Shown here one piece after another: positions 7,227-12,759 of a stretch of DNA of 12,759 nt. How positions within the stretch are numbered: the stretch's first letter is position 1; each line of letters starts with the position of its first letter. A program made the position numbers and the translations under genes. A model generated the notes under the pieces. It had not been told where the DNA came from, did not search any database, and worked only from the letters and a program-made list of their open reading frames with translations. The DNA comes from Synergistaceae bacterium. Its GTDB lineage: Bacteria > Synergistota > Synergistia > Synergistales > Synergistaceae. The stretch lies in assembly GCA_012727545.1 (NCBI GenBank), contig JAAYHA010000249.1, forward strand, positions 1-12,759, in the 5' to 3' direction.

Positions 7227-10200
7227 TGGCTAACTTAAATCGCGAAATCGCCGGAGTAAGGACAAAACTATCCTCTCCCGGAAGGATCAGGGAGCTTTCG
7301 AGCGGTGAAGTGAAAAAGCCGGAGACCATCAATTACAGGACTCTTCGTCCGGAAAAAGACGGACTTTTCTGTGAACGGATATTTGGTCCTACCCGCAGTT
7401 ACGAATGTGCCTGCGGAAAATATAAAAGAAGCGGGCCCAAGTTCAGGGGAGTTGTCTGTGACCGTTGTGGAGTAGAGGTCACAGATAACCGTGTGCGCAG
7501 AGAGAGAATGGGGCACATTGAACTTGCAGCACCTGTAGTGCATATTTGGTATCTTAGAGGCATACCAAGCAGGCTCAGCCTGTTGCTTGGAGCTTCTACC
7601 AAAGAGCTCGAGAAAGTTGTCTATTTTGCTCCCACCCGCCGCAGGGAGAAGGTCTACAAGGTCGTAAGCGAAGGCCGAAGAATTGACCTTGCCCGCAGAG
7701 GCAAGCTTATATCTGCCTCTGAAGAGCGTATCCACCGCTTCTACGATCCCAAATTTAAAGCAGAAGAAGCTTTCAGAATAACAAAGGTAGAGGAAATAAA
7801 TGTTGACGAGGGAGATGTTATAACCGCATCCCAGGTCAACCGTGTCCTGAGTGAATACGGAGACGAGCTCTTCAAAGCAGAGCCTGCCTACCGTATGTTC
7901 AGAGAGGGCGATGAACAGGTTTCCAATGCCATAATTGCTGAATCAAAGATCAAGGCGATGAAAGATGCTGACAGTGAACTTAAGTTTGAAAGGGCGGTCC
8001 TGAACAACCAGGATGCCTTCATAGTTACCTCTGTTGTTCATCTGCCTTTTGTAAAGAATGATGTTATTTCCGAAAGTGAGTACAAGATATACAACCAAAA
8101 GTACCCAAAACGTTTCCAGACGGTAGAAGAGACAGAGACCCTGGAAGATCCTTGCTATATAGTTATTAATGGCGGGGAATCCCCATTCGAAAGGGCCGAC
8201 ATAATCCTCGAGAGGGAGGAGACTATCTGTGCAGCCTATGACAAGACGTTCGAAGCAGGGATCGGAGCAGAAGGTGTTTACACGCTTCTTGAACAGATGG
8301 ATATCGATCTCCTTGTCTCCTCACTCAGAGAAGATATCGCAGAGTGCTCAGGCCAAAAGAAACGAAAACTGGTAAAGAGGCTGCAGGTTGCTGAAGATTT
8401 CAGGAAGAGCGACAGCAAACCGGAATGGATGGTTCTCTCTGTCCTGCCGGTGATCCCACCTGATCTTCGCCCGATGGTGCAGCTGGACGGAGGACGTTTT
8501 GCAACGTCTGACCTAAATGATCTTTATCGCAGGGTCATCAACAGGAATAACCGTCTTCGCAAGCTTCAGGAACTAAAAGCGCCTGAAATCATCGTGCGCA
8601 ACGAAAAGAGGATGCTGCAGGAATCCGTTGACGCCCTGATAGACAACGGACGCAGAGGCAAAGCAGTTCTTGGTGCAGGCAACAGGCCTTTAAAGAGCCT
8701 CACAGACCTGCTAAGAGGTAAAAAAGGACGTTTCCGCCAGAACCTGCTCGGCAAAAGGGTGGACTATTCAGGACGTTCTGTCATAGTAATAGGACCAAGC
8801 CTGAAGTTATACCAGTGCGGCCTTCCCAAACAGATGGCCCTTGAGCTTTTCAAGCCCTTTGTTATGCATAAGCTTGTTGAAAGCGGTCTAACACCCAACG
8901 TAAAGAGTGCAAGACGATTTATAGAAAGAGGCAGAGACGAAGTTTGGGGAATACTGGAAGGTATAATCAAAGACCATCCTGTTATGCTCAACCGAGCTCC
9001 TACCCTTCACAGACTAGGGATACAGGCGTTTGAGCCTGTCCTCATAGAAGGAAAGGCAATAAGGCTGCATCCTCTGGTTTGTACCGCTTTTAACGCAGAC
9101 TTTGACGGAGACCAGATGGCTGTTCACGTGCCTCTTTCGCTGGAGGCTCAGACTGAGGCAAGAGTGCTTATGCTTTCTTCAAACAACCTTCTCTCTCCTG
9201 CCAGCGGAAAACCTGTAGTCATACCGACACAGGACATAATCCTTGGTGTCTTCTTCCTGACCAGCATGAGAAACGGACTTAAGGGAGAGGGGCTACACTT
9301 CTCTGATGTTGAGGATGTTATGTCAGCTCTTGATCATTCAATTGTCAACGTAAACTCGAAGATCAGACTGAAAGCTGACCCTGCATGGAAATGCGATACA
9401 GTTGACGAAAAGTGGGTAGAGACATCACCGGGCCGAGTGCTCTTTAACTCAGCACTGCATCCGGATCTGAGATATATTAACAAAACGATAAACAAAAAAG
9501 AGATGGGCTCGCTTTTGGATACGGCGTACGATAAGGTAGGGCAGACCGCGATGGTCGAGATGCTCGACGAGATAAAGACGCTGGGGTATCGCTGGTCAAC
9601 ATACAGCGGAATAAGCCTAGGGGTCGGCGACGTAGTTGTGCCACCGGAGAAGAAAGAGATCCTGGACATAACGCTTCAGCAGGAAGAGGACCTTACATCG
9701 CAGTACGAGATGGGTATCCTTACCGAAGACGAGTACATGAGACAGAAGGATATACTCTGGTCTGACGCCGGACGTCGGATCGCTGACAAGATCATGGACA
9801 GCATGGACGAGACGAACCCGCTCAGAATAATGGTTAACTCTGGTGCCCGAGGTTCACGTGGACAGGTAGCCCAGATGGCAGGTATACGCGGACTTATGGC
9901 AGATCCTTCGGGACGTATAATTCGCTATCCTATCGTGGCCAACTTCAAAGAAGGCCTCAACACACTGGAATACTTTATATCGACCCACGGAGCAAGAAAA
10001 GGACTTGCTGACACAGCTCTGCGTACGGCAAAGTCAGGCTATCTTACGAGACGCCTGGTTGACGTTGCCCAGGACCTGATAATAATGGAAGAAGACTGCG
10101 GTACTGAGTTTGGCGTCGAAATACGTCCTCTCCTTCAGCAGGATGGTAAGGCTACTATCTCCATGTCAGAGAGACTCACAGGAAGGACCAGCCTCAGGGA

Positions 10201-12238
10201 TCTTCCGCATCCGGTGACAGGTGAACCTTTGCTTGTCAGGGATGAAGAGATATCAGCTGAAAAGGCAGAGTACATGGAGTCTATAGGTATTACTTCAGTC
10301 TGGGTACGCAGCCCTCTTACATGCGGCTTAAGGCACGGTATATGCAGAGCATGTTACGGCCGTGATCTTGGAACAAGGAAAAGGGTCGCTATAGGAGAAT
10401 CGGTCGGAGTCGTCGCGGCTCAGTCTATAGGTGAACCCGGTACACAGCTAACGATGAGGACCTTCCATACAGGAGGAGTACGCCAGTTTACAGGAGAAGA
10501 TATTACTCAGGGTCTTCCAAGGATCGAACAGCTTTTCGAAGTTCGCAGACCGAAAAAAGTCGCCATCCTTGCTGAAGTCGGGGGAACCCTGCTTGAGATC
10601 AGGGAAATGGACGGAAAGAAAAAACTGATCATTGGTGTAGTCAGGGAAGACGGATCTGAGGAAAGGATATCTTATAATATCCCGGCATCACAGAATCTGC
10701 TTTCAGGAATAGAAGAAGGATGCACCATATCAAAGGGAATGTTATTGACAGAAGGGTACATTGATCCTCAGCAACTATTGGAGGTAGAGGGTCTTGAGGC
10801 AGTGCAGCATTATCTGCTTGACGGTATCCAGGAAGTTTACCGCTCACAGGGTGTCTCGATCAATGACAAACACATTGAGACCATACTTCGCAAAGTTGCA
10901 CCAGTAAACCGTGTTAGGGTACTGGAAGAAGGAGACAGTTCTTTCGTCTCAGGTGAACTGGTATGGAAGGAAGACCTTGAGGACAGTGTAAGGGTGATAT
11001 CAGATCACAACCAGGCATCGCTGGACGAATCATACAACTTCCTTAGGGATTGCAAAATAATTGACGCGCCGGGAGACATTGCCAAGAAAGAAAGCGATGT
11101 CCCGGATCACATAACAAAGGCGGCACTCGGAGAGATTCTGAAACCTGGCGGAGCAGCCGGGGAACTCTTAGTCCAGGATAAGGAAGGCGAACTTCGTGTA
11201 GTCCTGGGAGACGCGAGCTTCCGAAGAACTACGGAAGGACTCGAGCTTATTAAGGAATTCAGAGCTGAAGGACAGGACGAAGTTGTTATAAAAGCCGGGA
11301 CAAGACTCTCAGCAGCAGACCTTGCAAAGATCGTTTCAATGCCACCGCAGCCGATGTTGGTTAGGGATACTAATGTCCTTGATGAGAGTGAAGACGCTGC
11401 GTGGTTCGCCGCAGATGTTGAAAAGGACGGCAAAGTGATCATTCACATCGATTCGCTGGTCGACTCTCTTGCAATAAAAACATTGAGTGCAAACAACATA
11501 AGCGAGATAAAACTCTGGAAATCACCCGAGCATATCAACCTGACCGATTCGATGCATCACGTCCTGATCGAGCATTACTTCGGCAAACCGCTTACACAGG
11601 CTATCAACTCTGATGGAGAGGTCATCGAAAATATCATACACAGCATTGATGGTTCAATAGTCAGGGGAATAGTTGAAGGGTCTATATCAGGGATCGAAAG
11701 CGAAGGAAACATAATAACAAGAGAGAAAGTCATCAGACAGGTATTGACTGAGAGAGCGCTTGGTAAGGTTCTTCTTGAAAACGTAAATGACGAAAAAGGT
11801 AATATCGTCGCAGAAGCAGGTCAGGAAATTACCAGTAAGATCCTAGACAGTATTGCCTCATCAGGGGCAGATGACATAACAGTTCGTCCTAAACAGGCTC
11901 CATCGGATCACAGACAGCTGATACAGAGGATATCCTTTGTAAGGCGTCTGAGAGAAGAGCCTCAGTGGAGACCCGTAGTACACGGCGTTACCAAGGCGGC
12001 ACTTGCGACAGACAGTTTCCTCTCAGCAGCGTCGTTCCAGCAGACCGCTCAGGTCCTTGCAGCTTCGGCGGTAAGAGGAGATGTCGATAATCTGGTCGGA
12101 CTTAAGGAGAACGTAATAATAGGACTTCTGATCCCGGCTGGAACAGGCATTGAGAGGTACAGAAAAGTCGAGATCACCGAGAATGCAGAACCATCTGTTT
12201 CGGTAAAGGCTGAAACTTTAGCATTAGCTGACGAATAA
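7226..12238 (+). CDS. rpoC: DNA-directed RNA polymerase subunit beta'
   Basis: A 1670-residue beta' subunit, long compared with about 1200 in Bacillus and 1407 in E. coli. ATG 7226 shares its A with the rpoB stop (TAATG), and a GGGGG run lies 10 bases upstream, so translation is coupled. Visible parts in order: zinc site 1 (C61, C63, C78, C81); an enlarged segment at 143-350; lid/rudder region and the conserved GRFRQNLLGKRVDYSGRS; the catalytic NADFDGD with D625, D627 and D629; bridge-helix region ending in LTRRLVDVAQDL near 940-951; zinc site 2 (C958, C1033, C1040, C1043); trigger loop GEPGTQLTMRTFHTGG (1069-1084, H1081). The E. coli-type trigger-loop insertion is absent. An extra block of about 300 residues (about 1258-1582) precedes the conserved C-terminal HGVTKAALATDSFLSAASFQ segment. 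The reading frame is intact throughout, with no sign of frameshift or intein catalytic motifs. Confidence 0.99.
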   Translation: MANLNREIAGVRTKLSSPGRIRELSSGEVKKPETINYRTLRPEKDGLFCERIFGPTRSYECACGKYKRSGPKFRGVVCDRCGVEVTDNRVRRERMGHIELAAPVVHIWYLRGIPSRLSLLLGASTKELEKVVYFAPTRRREKVYKVVSEGRRIDLARRGKLISASEERIHRFYDPKFKAEEAFRITKVEEINVDEGDVITASQVNRVLSEYGDELFKAEPAYRMFREGDEQVSNAIIAESKIKAMKDADSELKFERAVLNNQDAFIVTSVVHLPFVKNDVISESEYKIYNQKYPKRFQTVEETETLEDPCYIVINGGESPFERADIILEREETICAAYDKTFEAGIGAEGVYTLLEQMDIDLLVSSLREDIAECSGQKKRKLVKRLQVAEDFRKSDSKPEWMVLSVLPVIPPDLRPMVQLDGGRFATSDLNDLYRRVINRNNRLRKLQELKAPEIIVRNEKRMLQESVDALIDNGRRGKAVLGAGNRPLKSLTDLLRGKKGRFRQNLLGKRVDYSGRSVIVIGPSLKLYQCGLPKQMALELFKPFVMHKLVESGLTPNVKSARRFIERGRDEVWGILEGIIKDHPVMLNRAPTLHRLGIQAFEPVLIEGKAIRLHPLVCTAFNADFDGDQMAVHVPLSLEAQTEARVLMLSSNNLLSPASGKPVVIPTQDIILGVFFLTSMRNGLKGEGLHFSDVEDVMSALDHSIVNVNSKIRLKADPAWKCDTVDEKWVETSPGRVLFNSALHPDLRYINKTINKKEMGSLLDTAYDKVGQTAMVEMLDEIKTLGYRWSTYSGISLGVGDVVVPPEKKEILDITLQQEEDLTSQYEMGILTEDEYMRQKDILWSDAGRRIADKIMDSMDETNPLRIMVNSGARGSRGQVAQMAGIRGLMADPSGRIIRYPIVANFKEGLNTLEYFISTHGARKGLADTALRTAKSGYLTRRLVDVAQDLIIMEEDCGTEFGVEIRPLLQQDGKATISMSERLTGRTSLRDLPHPVTGEPLLVRDEEISAEKAEYMESIGITSVWVRSPLTCGLRHGICRACYGRDLGTRKRVAIGESVGVVAAQSIGEPGTQLTMRTFHTGGVRQFTGEDITQGLPRIEQLFEVRRPKKVAILAEVGGTLLEIREMDGKKKLIIGVVREDGSEERISYNIPASQNLLSGIEEGCTISKGMLLTEGYIDPQQLLEVEGLEAVQHYLLDGIQEVYRSQGVSINDKHIETILRKVAPVNRVRVLEEGDSSFVSGELVWKEDLEDSVRVISDHNQASLDESYNFLRDCKIIDAPGDIAKKESDVPDHITKAALGEILKPGGAAGELLVQDKEGELRVVLGDASFRRTTEGLELIKEFRAEGQDEVVIKAGTRLSAADLAKIVSMPPQPMLVRDTNVLDESEDAAWFAADVEKDGKVIIHIDSLVDSLAIKTLSANNISEIKLWKSPEHINLTDSMHHVLIEHYFGKPLTQAINSDGEVIENIIHSIDGSIVRGIVEGSISGIESEGNIITREKVIRQVLTERALGKVLLENVNDEKGNIVAEAGQEITSKILDSIASSGADDITVRPKQAPSDHRQLIQRISFVRRLREEPQWRPVVHGVTKAALATDSFLSAASFQQTAQVLAASAVRGDVDNLVGLKENVIIGLLIPAGTGIERYRKVEITENAEPSVSVKAETLALADE
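7652..8275 (+). repeat. Tandem module repeats in the beta' N-terminal region (residues 143-350)
   Basis: Four stretches of about 40 residues share one pattern: hydrophobic strand, then [GND]-x-[LVI]-I-x-x, a helix and a tyrosine-rich end. They begin near residues 143 (GKLISASEE inside), 183 (GDVITASQV), 265 (NDVISESEY) and 311 (ADIILEREE). E. coli beta' has one such unit, YVVIEGG...ILTEEQY, which corresponds to the fourth. The insertion is thus about 170 residues and looks like diverged copies of the neighbouring conserved module. It occupies the place where Thermus and Thermotoga beta' also carry a large extra domain. The alignment was made by eye. Confidence 0.6.
10997..11971 (+). other. 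Large lineage-specific insertion in beta' before the C-terminal domain
   Basis: Residues about 1258-1582. In E. coli the distance from GEQV to GITKASL is about 30-40 residues; here GELV (1243-1246) and HGVTK (1586-1590) are about 340 apart. The segment is rich in E, D, I and V with alternating strand-like and helix-like stretches, and has no transmembrane part. At 1509-1555 it contains ERALGKVLLENV...GNIVAEAGQEIT...ITVRP, which resembles the beta' module at 982-1029. Weaker echoes appear near 1345-1380 and 1395-1433. A string of sandwich-barrel hybrid motifs is the likely fold, by analogy with other beta' insertions. Confidence 0.7.
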
Positions 12239-12245
12239 TTGTTCC

Positions 12246-12267
12246 TTAGGTAAGTAGTTTTACCTAA
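12246..12267. repeat. Perfect 8-bp inverted repeat after rpoC
   Basis: TTAGGTAA (12246-12253) and TTACCTAA (12260-12267) around a six-base loop, eight bases after the rpoC stop. It is followed by A-rich, not T-rich, sequence, so it is not a standard terminator on the plus strand. It may protect the rpoBC mRNA 3' end. Confidence 0.45.
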
Positions 12268-12291
12268 AAAATTATAATCAAATAAAAATTT

Positions 12292-12334
12292 CAGCGGAAG
12301 CAAAGGTGTTTATTGACACCAAAGGCTTCCGCTG
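12292..12334 (+). terminator. Long hairpin between rpoC and the L7Ae gene, terminator-like
   Basis: CAGCGGAAGC (12292-12301) pairs perfectly with GCTTCCGCTG (12325-12334). Inside is an AAA/AAAG internal loop and a second stem GGTGT (12305-12309) with ACACC (12316-12320) around a six-base loop. The following bases are TTAATATACT, a poor T-run, so termination may be partial or the hairpin may be a processing or mRNA-end structure. Its apex contains the -35 box of the next promoter. Confidence 0.55.
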
Positions 12335-12341
12335 TTAATAT
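12313..12341 (+). promoter_or_regulatory. Promoter of the L7Ae-rpsL (str) operon
   Basis: A perfect TTGACA (12313-12318), a 17-base spacer, and TAATAT (12336-12341; 4 of 6). TATACT at 12339-12344 is closer to consensus but 20 bases away. The transcript would start near 12348, about 27 bases before the GTG start. The -35 box lies in the loop and 3' arm of the hairpin described above. Confidence 0.65.
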
Positions 12342-12374
12342 ACTCTGGTGCGCCTTTGCACAGGAGGTGTTCGT

Positions 12375-12623
12375 GTGCCTTTAAACGAACTCGCTTCAAC
12401 CAGAAGGATAGCGGGGGTAAACTCAGTTCTTAGGAAGCTTAAAGCCGATGAAGCAAGCAAGGTTTTTATTTCTGAGGAAGCGGATGCCCATCTGATAGCA
12501 GAAATTTTGACTGAGGCCTCAAAACGTGGAGTACCCGTGGAATGGGCAGAAACATCATTGCAATTGGGAAGGGCTTGTGCCGTGACACGAAAGACTGCGG
12601 CAGCCGCACTTCTTAAAAAGTAG
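12375..12623 (+). CDS. L7Ae/L30e-family ribosomal protein (YbxF-like)
   Basis: An 82-residue protein beginning at GTG 12375, with AGGAGG (12362-12367) seven bases upstream. An earlier in-frame GTG at 12348 sits at the predicted transcription start and lacks a ribosome-binding site. The protein shows the L7Ae/L30e pattern: an N-terminal helix region with LRKLKADEASKVFISEEAD, then the helix before GVPVEW, and the family signature LGRACAV near the C-terminus. Its position directly before rpsL matches the gene called ybxF (rplGB) in Bacillus subtilis. Family members bind kink-turn RNA; the bacterial YbxF protein associates with the ribosome. The exact role here is inferred from family and position. 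The gap to rpsL is 32 bases, so the two are cotranscribed. Confidence 0.9.
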   Translation: MPLNELASTRRIAGVNSVLRKLKADEASKVFISEEADAHLIAEILTEASKRGVPVEWAETSLQLGRACAVTRKTAAAALLKK

Positions 12624-12655
12624 AAAGATATATTAATAGGGAAGGAGGGAGCTAT

Positions 12656-12759
12656 TTGCCAACAATAAGCCAACTTATACGTAACGGCAGAGAGGACAAG
12701 AGGCGTAGTATGAGCGCGCCTGCACTTCAGGAAAACCCACAGCGTCGCGGAGTTTGTAC
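12656..12759 (+). CDS. rpsL: 30S ribosomal protein S12, N-terminal part
   Basis: The first 34 codons, cut by the window edge. The start is TTG 12656-12658, with AGGAGG (12643-12648) seven bases upstream. The protein opens MPTISQLIRNGRE and continues to APALQENPQRRGVC, the conserved S12 N-terminus (PTxNQLVRxGR...PALxxxPQxRGVC). S12 sits at the decoding centre of the 30S subunit. The residues that control streptomycin response lie beyond the window. Together with the gene before it this opens the str operon, which normally continues with rpsG, fusA and tuf. The non-ATG start is unusual for so strongly expressed a gene. Confidence 0.96.
   Translation, partial: MPTISQLIRNGREDKRRSMSAPALQENPQRRGVC

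Noticed and set aside
10997..11971. An intein or a mobile element in rpoC
   Set aside because: No splice-site Cys/Ser with a terminal His-Asn, no endonuclease motif, no terminal repeats; the segment looks like native beta' modules.
12292..12334. A kink-turn in the hairpin before the L7Ae gene that could allow autoregulation by the L7Ae protein
   Set aside because: The internal loop is AAA opposite AAAG and lacks the tandem G-A pairs of a kink-turn.

Overview
The window looks like part of an anaerobic bacterial chromosome of moderate GC content. The gene set suggests an amino-acid-fermenting lineage, and the beta/beta' sequences together with the tungsten-type aldehyde oxidoreductase cluster make Synergistota (class Synergistia) my best guess. 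That placement comes from recognition, not a search, and I hold it at about 0.6. No phage, transposon, CRISPR array or defence system is visible.

Left part (1-2739, minus strand): a compact three-gene operon read right to left. It encodes a 134-residue ferredoxin with four [4Fe-4S] motifs (GTG start at 2739), an aldehyde:ferredoxin oxidoreductase-type tungsto/molybdopterin enzyme (best start ATG 2319), and a ThiS/MoaD-like small sulfur-carrier protein cut by the window edge (start 116). The likely logic is a catalytic subunit, its electron-transfer partner, and a protein that helps build the pterin cofactor.

Middle (2740-3527): an AT-rich divergent intergenic region of about 515 bases without a gene, then a good promoter, tRNA-Leu(CAG) with encoded CCA, and a rho-independent terminator. 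The rpoB promoter (TTGACA-N16-TATAAT) is built into that terminator. The rpoB leader carries two short perfect hairpins, one of which holds the Shine-Dalgarno sequence.

Right part (3528-12759, plus strand): rpoB (1232 aa) and rpoC (1670 aa) share one base (TAATG). Then come a second hairpin-plus-promoter junction, an L7Ae-family ribosomal protein gene (82 aa, GTG start) and the first 34 codons of rpsL (TTG start), which opens the str operon. rpoB is not preceded by the usual rplKAJL genes.

The most unusual biology I can see is in RNA polymerase itself. The beta' subunit has an N-terminal insertion that reads as tandem extra copies of a module normally present once, and an extra stretch of about 300 residues before the conserved C-terminal region. 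That stretch contains a second copy of a module found beside zinc site 2. The other notable signal is a repeated junction design: the -35 box sits in the apex of a hairpin and the -10 box just past its base, both before rpoB and before the L7Ae-rpsL genes.
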